A stretch of DNA of 64,000 nt from Croceitalea sp947503285 (lineage in GTDB: Bacteria; Bacteroidota; Bacteroidia; Flavobacteriales; Flavobacteriaceae), in the NCBI RefSeq assembly GCF_036985505.1, contig NZ_BTGQ01000005.1, positions 324,797 through 388,796 of the forward strand. The letters run 5' to 3'. A program made the position numbers and the translations under genes. The notes under the pieces were generated by a model, which had not been told where the DNA came from, did no database searches, and saw only the letters and a list, made by a program, of their open reading frames with translations. Below are positions 46,894-54,720 of this stretch, piece by piece. Position 1 is the first letter of the stretch. Each line of letters starts with the position of its first letter.

Positions 46894-48234
46894 TTAATTA
46901 ATGTTGAAAACAGGTAGGTTGTTATAAAAATCCAAAGTGCTCTTATTGACTTTTAAACGAAGCCTGACCTGTAAATTTTCATTCTGTGCAGTGGCGTATA
47001 GATTTTTTGCCCGCCCCAGTTCGATGGCATTTATAAGGCCTTTTTCGTATCGTTTTTGGGCTATGGTGAACGCAAGTTCTTGCGATTGACTCCTCTTCTC
47101 GGTTTGAAGTACTTCAGTGTTCAAGGCATTGTACTCTTGCACCAATTGTTGGATCAGTTGATACAATTCTTGCTCTTGTATTTTGGCGTTGTTCTTTGCC
47201 CTGGCCAAGGCGATTTTCTGTTGTTTGACCCTTGAGCGACCTGACCACGCATTGCTGATCGGTACGTTAAGCGATACCCCTATGAATTGATTCGTATTGT
47301 CCCTAAACTGTGTTCTAAATGGAATGGTCACCCCAAGGGTATCGGTTATCGTTTCAAAATAACCTGTGCCGTAACCACCTTGAACGGCCAAAGAGGGGTA
47401 GAGGTTTCCCCTTGCAACGGCCACTTGTTTTCTGGCAGCTTTTACACGAAGTTCTTGGGCTTTGATCAACGGTACAAAACCCATTGCAGTATCAAAGATG
47501 GAATCTCCTTTAATAATGGTATTGGCAAACTCTTCACTTTGTTCAATATCAGGTTGAATACGAATATCACTTTCGCCTTGTAAATTCATAGCCTGCAGTA
47601 ATGCAAGCTTTGCGGCTATCAAGCGGTTTTCATTTTGGGTCAACACCAATTTATCGGCAAGCAATAAAGATTCGGCCTCGTATAAATCGGCTCCGGCCAT
47701 TAAACCGACTTCAATTTGTTTTTTGACCAACGCATAATTGGTTTGTGAAATCTCTACCTGCTCTTTTGAAATGGTAATCAGCCCATCGATAAATTGAATG
47801 TCGTAAAAGGCACGCATTACCCTGAATGCCAAAAGGTATTTTTGTTGAAGGCTCTCTTCTTTTGTAGCCTTGTATAAAAATTTGGAGGCCTTTATGCTAT
47901 TAATTTTCTGAAAGCCTTGGAACACGTCAAAGGAACCGCTCAAAGAATAGTTGTTTGAGAAGAACTCGGTGTTCGAGATGCTGTTATCGTTCGGATTCAC
48001 CTGTCTACCAAAACTCACATTATAATCTGCGAAGCCATTTACGTTGGGCAGTAAATTTCTAATGGATTGTCGATAGGTCTCTTTGTTCGATTGTTCCGTA
48101 AATTCAAAATCATTCAGTTGTAGGTTGTTCTCAATAGCATAGGCCACACAATCATTCAAGGTCCATGACTTCTGTGCCATCAGATGGAGCCCACTTATCA
48201 GTACTACGAAATAAAGGAAATTCTTAAAGTTCAT
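46894..48234 (-). CDS. TolC-family outer-membrane efflux protein
   Basis: 446 residues with a signal peptide (1-20, ending HLMAQ) and the opening WTLNDCVAYAIENNLQLND typical of Bacteroidota TolC-like proteins. Two homologous halves of long helices rich in Q, N, A and K follow (IGVSLNVPISNAWSGRSRVK around residue 315 marks the second beta section). As a trimer it would form the outer-membrane channel for the adaptor. It is the first gene of the array and its start codon is 14 nt after the expected transcription start of the best sigma-54 promoter in the window. Confidence 0.92.
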   Translation of the reverse strand: MNFKNFLYFVVLISGLHLMAQKSWTLNDCVAYAIENNLQLNDFEFTEQSNKETYRQSIRNLLPNVNGFADYNVSFGRQVNPNDNSISNTEFFSNNYSLSGSFDVFQGFQKINSIKASKFLYKATKEESLQQKYLLAFRVMRAFYDIQFIDGLITISKEQVEISQTNYALVKKQIEVGLMAGADLYEAESLLLADKLVLTQNENRLIAAKLALLQAMNLQGESDIRIQPDIEQSEEFANTIIKGDSIFDTAMGFVPLIKAQELRVKAARKQVAVARGNLYPSLAVQGGYGTGYFETITDTLGVTIPFRTQFRDNTNQFIGVSLNVPISNAWSGRSRVKQQKIALARAKNNAKIQEQELYQLIQQLVQEYNALNTEVLQTEKRSQSQELAFTIAQKRYEKGLINAIELGRAKNLYATAQNENLQVRLRLKVNKSTLDFYNNLPVFNIN

Positions 48235-48258
48235 ATTCTTTTACTATGCCAACTAGTA

Positions 48259-48274
48259 AGCTATTGCTGTGCCA
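48259..48274 (-). promoter_or_regulatory. Sigma-54 promoter of tolC unit (unit A)
   Basis: On the minus strand TGGCACAGCAATAGCT: -24 box TGGCAC (48274-48269), 5-bp spacer, -12 box TAGC (48263-48260) with GG and GC exactly 12 bp apart. It has one mismatch to TGGCAC-N5-TTGC. The expected start is about 48248, 14 nt before ATG 48234. Confidence 0.68.
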
Positions 48275-48337
48275 TAAAGTTAAAATATTGATAATCAAAA
48301 GTTTAAAATGAACAGCTCAATGTAATAATTTTTAGAG

Positions 48338-48376
48338 TGTAAAATTTTTATACAAAAAGTGTAAAATAATTTTACA
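48338..48376 (-). promoter_or_regulatory. Paired 17-bp enhancer-like sites, unit A
   Basis: TGTAAAATTTTTATACA (48338-48354) and the perfect palindrome TGTAAAATAATTTTACA (48360-48376) start 22 bp apart. The proximal one begins 64 bp upstream of the -24 box, a normal place for NtrC-type enhancer sites. They lie between tolC and the divergent regulator gene. Confidence 0.68.
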
Positions 48377-48693
48377 TCGACACTATTTTTAAGTAATCGA
48401 TTCGTAGCTTTAAAAATCATTGCCCCACGCCGTAGGTCTTTAATTTGAAGGGGTGTCTAAGTAAAGACCTGAAAAAAGCGGAAAGGTTACAAAAACGGTA
48501 TGTGTTTTGTTTTGAATAAAAAACTTTTGAACGTCCGTAATGAATCATATGGTATCATCATCTCGAGCGCAGTAGAGAAACTGTTTGACATTAGGTACTT
48601 AAAATAAAGTCTCGACCGCTATCGATCTGACATGGATCGTAATGTTCATGACCCATTACGGACGTTCAAAAAAACTTTAACAGGCTTTACAAA
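48377..48693. other. Leader region of the regulator gene
   Basis: The rest of the 459-bp tolC-regulator gap. On the plus strand TTG (48420-48422) and TTAATTTG (48440-48447), 17 bp apart, are a one-mismatch Bacteroidota promoter. It overlaps a perfect 9-bp inverted repeat, AGGTCTTTA (48434-48442) and TAAAGACCT (48462-48470), which could be an operator. A separate 18-bp inverted repeat element fills 48525-48671. ATG 48694 follows 22 bp later. Confidence 0.4.
48525..48671. repeat. 147-bp element with 18-bp perfect terminal inverted repeats
   Basis: TTTTGAACGTCCGTAATG (48525-48542) is exactly inverted at 48654-48671, and pairing continues weakly inward (AATCAT/GTCATG). AAAC flanks both ends (48521-48524, 48672-48675), as a short target-site duplication would. 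The interior holds CTCGAGCGCAGTAGAG, like an interspersed repeat at 58264. There is no coding frame. A small non-autonomous mobile element is likely; a large regulatory hairpin is the alternative. Confidence 0.5.
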
Positions 48694-50058
48694 ATGACCA
48701 ACGCAAAAATTTTAGTCATCGACGACAACAAAAGTGTCTTAAGTGCATTAGAGATACTACTGCAATTTGAGTATAAAAGTGTGCAGACCCTATTCAATCC
48801 GAATCAAATTTCTTCGTTTCCCGACATTAAGGAAATAGATATCGTTTTGTTGGATATGAATTTTTCTGCTGGTGTAAATACCGGTAATGAAGGCCTGTTC
48901 TGGCTTAATGAGATCAAGAAAAAATCGCCCCATACCTCGGTAATCATGATGACTGCCTATGGGGCCGTTGATTTAGCGGTTCGGGCGCTGAAACAAGGTG
49001 CCTCTGATTTTGTATTGAAACCTTGGAACAATGAGCGCCTTTTGACCACTGTAAAGTCGGCCTATGAACTTCGTAAGTCAAAACAAGAGATCCATCAGCT
49101 AAAAAAGAAGGAAAGCAGTTTGAAACAGCTTATCAATGATGACAAGAACCATATCGTAGGCAATTCAAAGGCTTTGACTTCAGTTTTGAACCTCGTACAA
49201 AAAGTGGCGAAAACCGATGTCAATGTATTGATTACTGGTGAAAATGGAACAGGTAAAGAACTAATAGCAAGGGAATTGCATAGACTCTCAAGCAGAAAAG
49301 ATGAGGTTTTCATCAATGTTGATATGGGTTCCATTTCAGATAGCCTATTTGAAAGTGAACTCTTTGGGCATCTCAAAGGGGCCTTTACAGATGCCAAAGA
49401 TGATCGCGCCGGTAAATTTGAGGCGGCAAACCAAGGGAGCTTGTTTTTAGATGAAATGGGTAACCTCTCCCTTCAAACCCAGGCGAAATTATTATCGGCC
49501 ATTCAGAACAAAGCCGTTGTTCGCGTGGGCTCTAACAAACCAATAAGCGTTGATATACGACTAATTTGTGCGACCAATTGTAATTTAAACCAAATGGTTG
49601 CCGACGGACTATTTAGGGAAGATCTATTATATCGTATCAATACCATACATATCGAAGTACCACCACTGCGCGAACGTGAAGGCGATATCTTGATTTTGGC
49701 GGATTTCTTTTTAAAGCGGTTTGCAGGCAAATATGACAAACAGGGTTTGCGAATCAATAATTTGGCCCAAGAAAAACTGATGGAATACCAATGGCCAGGT
49801 AACATTAGGGAGTTACAACATACTATGGAACGTGCCGTGATACTTTCAGAGGGCAATGTGTTAAAACCATCGAATTTTTTACTACATTCAAAACCTTCGC
49901 AATCATTTGATTCTGGGCCAACTACTTTAGATGAAATGGAACACTTTATGATTTCGAAGGCCTTGGATCTTCATAATGGTAACTATAGCGCAGCTGCCGA
50001 ACAATTGGGAGTTTCTAGACAGACGCTGTATAATAAAATGAAGAAACTTAAAAAGTAA
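48694..50058 (+). CDS. NtrC-type sigma-54 response regulator
   Basis: 454 residues. The receiver domain has the acidic pair D10-D11, phospho-acceptor D54 (VLLDMNFS), T88 (MMTAYG) and K110 (LKPWN). The AAA+ domain has Walker A GENGTGKE at 183-190, the sigma-54 contact loop GAFTDA at 229-234 (GAFTGA in the classic form), Walker B LFLDEMGN, and the arginine-rich PPLREREGDI stretch. A Fis-type helix-turn-helix closes it (about 415-454, AAEQLGVSRQTLYNKMKKL). Its stop overlaps the kinase start (TAATG). It is divergent from the tolC-permease array, whose four promoter modules fit such an activator, so it is very probably the array's regulator. Confidence 0.93.
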   Translation: MTNAKILVIDDNKSVLSALEILLQFEYKSVQTLFNPNQISSFPDIKEIDIVLLDMNFSAGVNTGNEGLFWLNEIKKKSPHTSVIMMTAYGAVDLAVRALKQGASDFVLKPWNNERLLTTVKSAYELRKSKQEIHQLKKKESSLKQLINDDKNHIVGNSKALTSVLNLVQKVAKTDVNVLITGENGTGKELIARELHRLSSRKDEVFINVDMGSISDSLFESELFGHLKGAFTDAKDDRAGKFEAANQGSLFLDEMGNLSLQTQAKLLSAIQNKAVVRVGSNKPISVDIRLICATNCNLNQMVADGLFREDLLYRINTIHIEVPPLREREGDILILADFFLKRFAGKYDKQGLRINNLAQEKLMEYQWPGNIRELQHTMERAVILSEGNVLKPSNFLLHSKPSQSFDSGPTTLDEMEHFMISKALDLHNGNYSAAAEQLGVSRQTLYNKMKKLKK

Positions 50059-51401
50059 TGGCTAGCAGAAACTTCTACATCCAGCTGATCGTAAGGGTGC
50101 TCTTATTGACCGCAACGGCACTAGGGCTGGCATTTACGGCTGTAAAAACCTGGTATTTGTTATTGTTCTTCTCCATAGTGGCATTGGTCGGTCAGGTATA
50201 TGATTTGATACGTTTTATCAATAGTACCAATCGAAAGATCGCTTATTTTTTCGATGCTATAAAAAATGAGGATTTTACCCTTCGTTTTCCTGAAAGGGTT
50301 ACCATAAAGTCATTTAAAGAGCTCAACCAAAGTTTGAATAGGGTCAACGGCCTGATACAAGAAGTACATTTACAGTTGCAGGTACGTGAGAAATATTATC
50401 AAGAAATTTTAAAACAGGCCAATATTGGTATTATGACCTTTAATGAAAAAGGGCATATCCTTTTTTCAAATCCGACTTTAGAGAAGTTATTCAATTACAG
50501 TCCGCTCAACCACATTAAACAATTGCGGCAGATAGATCCAAAGCTCCATCAGGTTTTTGAGTCTTTTCGTCCATTTGAACGAAAACTATTTCAGTTGACG
50601 AATGAACGTGAACAAATACATCTAGCCCTAAAATCCACTCAGGTAGTACTTGATGAGAAACCTTTATTGTTAGTCGTAGTTCAAGATATCAATGAAGAGT
50701 TGGATGAGAAGGAAACCGAATCTTGGATAAGGCTGATACGGGTACTTACCCATGAGATCATGAATACCATTACGCCCATTACCTCAATTTCAGAGTCCAT
50801 ATTGAAGTACTATTATAAGGGTAACGATGAAATTGTTGAACAGTTGGATAAAGACAAGATAAAGAGTGCGGCTCGAGGCCTTGAGGTCATTAAAAACCAA
50901 GGAAACGACTTAATGGGTTTCGTACAATCATACCGCAGCTTTCTCAATGTTCCCAAACCGGATAAGAAAATTGTAGATGCCAAAAAGTTATTCGAAAAAG
51001 TACAGGTGCTCATGCAGCTTGACCTGGAAGATGGTATTGAAATAAAATGGATACAATTGTCTGAAAACCTCGAATTTTTTATTGACGAAAAACAACTTAC
51101 CCAAGTATTGATCAACTTGGTGAAAAATGCCATACATTCTTTAGAAAACCAACCTTCAGGACTGATTGAAGTGATTGCGGGAATCAATGCCAAAAATCGA
51201 AAGTACATTGCCATAAAGGATAACGGACCCGGAATACCTGAAGATATGATGGATGAGATTTTTGTGCCGTTTTTTACCACTAAGGAAAAAGGAACCGGCG
51301 TTGGTTTAAGCCTTTCACGGCAAATTATACAGTTGCATGGCGGAAGTTTGAAACTCTATTCAAAACCCAATGTAGAAACCACTTTTACCCTTACTTTTTA
51401 A
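50058..51401 (+). CDS. Sensor histidine kinase of NtrY/NtrB type
   Basis: 447 residues. Two membrane helices lie close together (about 8-28 and 32-52), with almost no periplasmic loop, so the signal is probably sensed in the membrane or cytoplasm. A HAMP-like linker follows, then a PAS domain (about 115-215), a DHp helix with H232 in RVLTHEIMNTITPI, and an HATPase domain with N-box LVKNAIHSL, DNGPGIP and GTGVGLSLS. The start codon overlaps the regulator stop, so the two are translated together and form one two-component pair. The short loop resembles kinases that sense envelope or membrane disturbance (intramembrane-sensing type), which would suit a transporter array. Confidence 0.92.
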   Translation: MASRNFYIQLIVRVLLLTATALGLAFTAVKTWYLLLFFSIVALVGQVYDLIRFINSTNRKIAYFFDAIKNEDFTLRFPERVTIKSFKELNQSLNRVNGLIQEVHLQLQVREKYYQEILKQANIGIMTFNEKGHILFSNPTLEKLFNYSPLNHIKQLRQIDPKLHQVFESFRPFERKLFQLTNEREQIHLALKSTQVVLDEKPLLLVVVQDINEELDEKETESWIRLIRVLTHEIMNTITPITSISESILKYYYKGNDEIVEQLDKDKIKSAARGLEVIKNQGNDLMGFVQSYRSFLNVPKPDKKIVDAKKLFEKVQVLMQLDLEDGIEIKWIQLSENLEFFIDEKQLTQVLINLVKNAIHSLENQPSGLIEVIAGINAKNRKYIAIKDNGPGIPEDMMDEIFVPFFTTKEKGTGVGLSLSRQIIQLHGGSLKLYSKPNVETTFTLTF

Positions 51402-51404
51402 GTT

Positions 51405-51854
51405 GTGCAAGCGAAAAGAAAAGCCCATCAATTCTGTAAAGACTATGTAGATCTGAGAATACGGCGTATTCAAAAGCAAATCGATGAAGTCAAATCAGCA
51501 TTGTCTTCTGAATCAAAAAGTACCGCGGGCGACAAACATGAAACAGGTAGGGCCATGTTACAATTGGAACGCGAAAAACTAGGTCAACAATTACTGGAAG
51601 CGGAAAAAATGCTGCAACTTCTTAAAAAAGTCCCAACGGAAACAAACAGTGAAAGAGTAGTCTTAGGAAGCTTGGTTCAAACGGATCATGCGTATTATTA
51701 CATTGCCATATCAGCAGGTAGGTTTGAAACCAAAGACGCCCTGATCTTCTGTATCTCGCCCAATACCCCTATGGCCAAGTTGTTGTTGGGCAAAGCCTTG
51801 AACGAGGTCATTAACTTTAACAAGATGACATCTAAAATAATAGCAATCAACTAG
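51405..51854 (+). CDS. GreA/GreB-like protein
   Basis: 149 residues starting with GTG 3 bp after the kinase stop. The N-terminal two thirds are helical, with a coiled-coil-like hairpin (DLRIRRIQKQIDEVKSALSS and QLEREKLGQQLLEAEKMLQL) joined by KSTAGDKHETGRAM, a segment typical of a Flavobacteriia family sometimes mislabelled 3-oxoacyl-ACP synthase and related to transcription elongation factors GreA/B. The C-terminal half is a small beta domain (VVLGSLVQTDHAYYYIAISA). It ends the two-component operon. A link to RNA polymerase is plausible, but the acidic tip residues of Gre factors are not evident. Confidence 0.65.
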   Translation: MQAKRKAHQFCKDYVDLRIRRIQKQIDEVKSALSSESKSTAGDKHETGRAMLQLEREKLGQQLLEAEKMLQLLKKVPTETNSERVVLGSLVQTDHAYYYIAISAGRFETKDALIFCISPNTPMAKLLLGKALNEVINFNKMTSKIIAIN

Positions 51855-51943
51855 ATACCGTATCTTTCATTTAACTTTTCCTTAAAATAGTTAGGTTTAT
51901 TCTTTTCTATATTTAAGAACAATAATCACTAAATAAAACAATC

Positions 51944-52321
51944 ATGACAACACAAGAAGTAGCTAATAAATTTGTGACCTTATGTAAAGAGGGTAAGTAC
52001 GATGAAGCATATGGAATGTATGCGGACAATGCCGTAAGTGAAGAAATGCCAGGGATACCCAACCATATTACAACCGGAAAAGCGAATATTATCAAGGAAT
52101 ATCAACAATGGGCTGAAAATATTGAAGAAATGCATGGAGGCTCTGTTGGAGACCCCATGGTTGCTGGCAATCATTTTGTTGTACCGATGTCAATGGACGC
52201 AACCTTTAAGGATAGGGGGCGCCAACAAATGGATGAACTGTGTGTTTACCAAGTGGAGAACGATCAAATTACAAGGGCGACGTACCATTACCAGTTACCC
52301 GATATGGGGCAGGGCATGTAG
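51944..52321 (+). CDS. SnoaL-like/NTF2-fold protein
   Basis: 125 residues with the cone-shaped alpha+beta barrel pattern of the SnoaL/NTF2 superfamily: N-terminal helices (VANKFVTLCKEGKYDEAYGM), then YADNAVSEEMPGIPNHITTG, then four strands ending DELCVYQVENDQITRATYHY. No catalytic residue set can be assigned; many members bind small ligands or have unknown roles. It stands alone, 89 bp after the GreA-like gene, and runs convergently into arfB with a 2-bp gap. A second, unrelated member of this fold is encoded at 61903. Confidence 0.75.
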   Translation: MTTQEVANKFVTLCKEGKYDEAYGMYADNAVSEEMPGIPNHITTGKANIIKEYQQWAENIEEMHGGSVGDPMVAGNHFVVPMSMDATFKDRGRQQMDELCVYQVENDQITRATYHYQLPDMGQGM

Positions 52322-52323
52322 TT

Positions 52324-52728
52324 CTAATCCAAACTTGGTCTTTGCCGGTTTGCTTTTTTAGTTGAAGCCGCTTTTTTTGACTTCAACCTTTTTTCAACTG
52401 AAGATCTTGAGGGCTTTGTAGGTTTCCTTTTTTTAGGAACATGCAAGGCCTTTTTCAACAATTCAAAAAACCTGTCGATCACCAATTGCTTGTTTCTGTA
52501 TTGGCTTCTGGCCTCATCACATTGTAAAATCAACAGATGTTCTTTGTTCAATCTCTTTTCCAGTTTTTGTGAAAGCCGCTCTTTTTCTTTAGCGGATAAA
52601 CCCGTTGAGGCATTTAAATCAAAACTAAGCTCCACTTTTGATGAAACCTTGTTTACATGCTGCCCCCCTGCGCCACTACTACGTATGGCCTTGAATTGTA
52701 GTTCTTTTAAGAGGACTTCTTGCTGCAA
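52324..52728 (-). CDS. arfB: Alternative ribosome-rescue peptidyl-tRNA hydrolase (ArfB/YaeJ)
   Basis: 134 residues. The RF-1 type GGQ motif is at residues 21-23 in SSGAGGQHVNKVSSKVELSF, and a very basic C-terminal tail (about 100-134, KKRKPTKPSRSSVEKRLKSK and on) is the segment that enters the empty mRNA channel in ArfB. It releases peptides from ribosomes stalled without a stop codon. Length and layout fit ArfB rather than a release factor, which would be over 300 residues. It is monocistronic and converges with the SnoaL-like gene. Confidence 0.9.
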   Translation of the reverse strand: MQQEVLLKELQFKAIRSSGAGGQHVNKVSSKVELSFDLNASTGLSAKEKERLSQKLEKRLNKEHLLILQCDEARSQYRNKQLVIDRFFELLKKALHVPKKRKPTKPSRSSVEKRLKSKKAASTKKANRQRPSLD

Positions 52729-52766
52729 AATGGATTTTTACACAAAGATAACGAAGTGTTGTATTG

Positions 52767-53582
52767 TCAGTTTTCGTACGATAGTGCCATTAGATTAAAC
52801 TCAGAGTTATTTTCGGTATTACCGCTATCGTTCAATGCTTGGGTGGCGTATCCTGCGCGCGAGGTAGGGCAACCCCGTTCTTGTCCGCCCCATTGCGTTG
52901 CCTCAATGACTAGCGTCGAAACATTTTCAATCGCCAGCCGAAATCGGTAAGAACCCATTGAATCAGGTAGTTTGCCTTCGATAGAAAATTCATCCAATAA
53001 AATTCCGGTAGCGATTTCTTGCCCACTGGCATTATAGGCCGTCCATTTTCCAGATTCATCTACCCTTACGGTATCATTATCATCGCAAGTGGTACCTTCT
53101 TTTGCTTGTCTACCTTCATTGGGATCCATTTGTCCGACTTGAAGCATGATATTTTTAACGGGCTGCCTAAAATTGACTATCAATTGTTCGCTTGCTTCTA
53201 CAATTTCACCCTGATATTCGTAATAATAATCAATTTGCTCCCAACGGCCTCCGGCCACACCAAAACCATCATCGCGAAAACGGCTTTCATATACAATATT
53301 CGCAGGGGAGCCATTTATTCTCTTGGCGGTCAAAAAAACGTTATCATTCCAATCTTGTTCACCTTCACCGTTATTCAGAATGATATCTGGGGTGGCCGTA
53401 AGTGTAATTAATGAGGTATTGTCATCACCGGTACCCTCGTCGGTCGAACTTTGGTCATCATCGGTATCCCCTTGATCGGAGCTTTCGACAACCTCTGCGT
53501 CCATACCGGTATCTTCAGAGCATGCAATTGAAAAACTTAAAAATAAAAAGGGAATTAAAAAAAACGGATATAGCTTTTTCAC
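52767..53582 (-). CDS. Predicted surface lipoprotein of unknown function
   Basis: 271 residues with a lipoprotein signal (MKKLYPFFLIPFLFLSFSIAC, Cys21). The Cys is followed by SEDTGMDAE, an acidic run like the Bacteroidota surface-export signal, so the protein may face outward. Residues 25-55 are a disordered Asp/Ser/Thr/Gly spacer. The rest (about 57-271) looks like a beta-sandwich: LTATPDIILNNGEGEQDW, GVAGGRWEQIDYYYEYQGEI, STLVIEATQWGGQ. Cys165 (TTCDDN) and Cys at ERGCPT could form a disulphide. It could be a carbohydrate- or surface-binding domain, but I cannot name a family. Confidence 0.7.
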   Translation of the reverse strand: MKKLYPFFLIPFLFLSFSIACSEDTGMDAEVVESSDQGDTDDDQSSTDEGTGDDNTSLITLTATPDIILNNGEGEQDWNDNVFLTAKRINGSPANIVYESRFRDDGFGVAGGRWEQIDYYYEYQGEIVEASEQLIVNFRQPVKNIMLQVGQMDPNEGRQAKEGTTCDDNDTVRVDESGKWTAYNASGQEIATGILLDEFSIEGKLPDSMGSYRFRLAIENVSTLVIEATQWGGQERGCPTSRAGYATQALNDSGNTENNSEFNLMALSYEN

Positions 53583-53669
53583 GTCACAATAGTTTTGGGG
53601 TTCTAGAAAAATAACGCAGACTTGAAATCGACTATTGCTTTACATCGTAGGTTTTCGACGAATGGGCGA

Positions 53670-54650
53670 CTACACGGTATTGAGCCTTTTATTGACCAAT
53701 TGTAGTGATACATTTAAAAATACCTGTGTATGGGGCTTTAACGGATGAAGATTGGTAAAAAACACACTCAAACCCGTTTTAGAGAGTCCTTCAATCAAAT
53801 AATACCCCCCTTGAAAGTGGTTGTTGACTACATATACTTCAAAACCTGATGCGACGGCTATTTCAAATTCATGCGGATAAACTAAAATAGTGGTATCTAC
53901 CTTGCTGTATTCTTTTAATAGGTCTACCGGAATTTCGTTGACGATACCAAAAAGTGATGCAATATACCGCTCTTTTGGCCTGTCATAAATATGTTTGGTA
54001 TGATCATGGCTCAGCTTCTTACCCTTTTTCAAGACTAAGGTCTCATCAGCAAAAGCGAGTACATCATTCGGGTCGTGGGTAGCAGAAATTACCGTAATAC
54101 CCTTCTCCTTCAAATAAGGGAACAGTTTATAACGAAGCTCATTTTTTTTGAACTGATCAATACTGCTGAAGGGTTCATCCAATAAAAGTACTTCAGGTTC
54201 TTGTGCCAAGGCCCTTGCCAACGCTACACGTTGTTGCTGACCACCACTGAGGCTTTTCACTTTGGTCTTGGCATACGATTCCAGTTCAATAATCCGAAGT
54301 AATTCAGAAACCCTTGCTTCATGGTGCTCTTGTTCAAAGGCGGATAGGTGTTCTGCAATGTTCTCCATTACTGTGGTAAAGGGCATTAAGTCAAAATCTT
54401 GGGCCACATATTTCATGTACTTTTCACCGGGAACCAAATTAAAGTTTGGCCCCAATACTTTTAGTTTGCCCCAAAAGACCTCTCCTTTCGCCAGATGCAA
54501 TAATCCGTAGATCACCTTTAACAAGGTACTTTTACCTGAACCACTTTCCCCCATGATGGCAAGGTGTTTTCCCTTTTCTAATTGAAAGGAAATATCATCC
54601 AATACAAGTTGGTTCTGATAAGCAAAAGAAATGGCTTTGACGTTAAGCAT
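53670..54650 (-). CDS. ABC transporter ATPase, sulfate/iron/polyamine (FbpC/PotA) type, solitary
   Basis: 326 residues from ATG 54650; the frame's earlier ATG at 54671 would put MLLFYHT inside the upstream terminator. It has Walker A GESGSGKST, signature LSGGQQQRVALARAL, Walker B LLLDEP and the D-loop FSSIDQ of importer ATPases, plus a C-terminal extension of about 110 residues with a TOBE-like beta domain. This is a different class from the two ATPases in the permease array. No permease or binding-protein gene is adjacent, so its partners are elsewhere or it acts alone. Confidence 0.85.
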   Translation of the reverse strand: MLNVKAISFAYQNQLVLDDISFQLEKGKHLAIMGESGSGKSTLLKVIYGLLHLAKGEVFWGKLKVLGPNFNLVPGEKYMKYVAQDFDLMPFTTVMENIAEHLSAFEQEHHEARVSELLRIIELESYAKTKVKSLSGGQQQRVALARALAQEPEVLLLDEPFSSIDQFKKNELRYKLFPYLKEKGITVISATHDPNDVLAFADETLVLKKGKKLSHDHTKHIYDRPKERYIASLFGIVNEIPVDLLKEYSKVDTTILVYPHEFEIAVASGFEVYVVNNHFQGGYYLIEGLSKTGLSVFFTNLHPLKPHTQVFLNVSLQLVNKRLNTV

Positions 54651-54655
54651 TGTAT

Positions 54656-54694
54656 GGTAAAAAAGAAGCATCCGTTTCTTTAGAAACGGATGCT
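54656..54694 (-). terminator. Terminator after prolyl oligopeptidase
   Basis: AGCATCCGTTTC (54667-54678) pairs perfectly with GAAACGGATGCT (54683-54694) around TTTA, a 12-bp stem. On the minus strand it is followed by TTCTTTTTT. It lies 27 bp after the stop of the peptidase gene and just before the next gene's start. Confidence 0.88.
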
Positions 54695-54720
54695 ATCAAT
54701 GTATTATTTCGATAAGGGTA

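Noticed and set aside
5570..48234. The array as a recently acquired island or prophage
   Set aside because: No integrase, transposase, tRNA end or phage gene was seen, and base usage looks like the surrounding genes by eye. The family is native to Bacteroidota.
48235..48252. Second TTGGCATAG word just before the tolC start, as another sigma-54 promoter
   Set aside because: Its -12 position reads AAGA and transcription would begin inside the coding sequence. The element at 48259-48274 fits better in both sequence and spacing.
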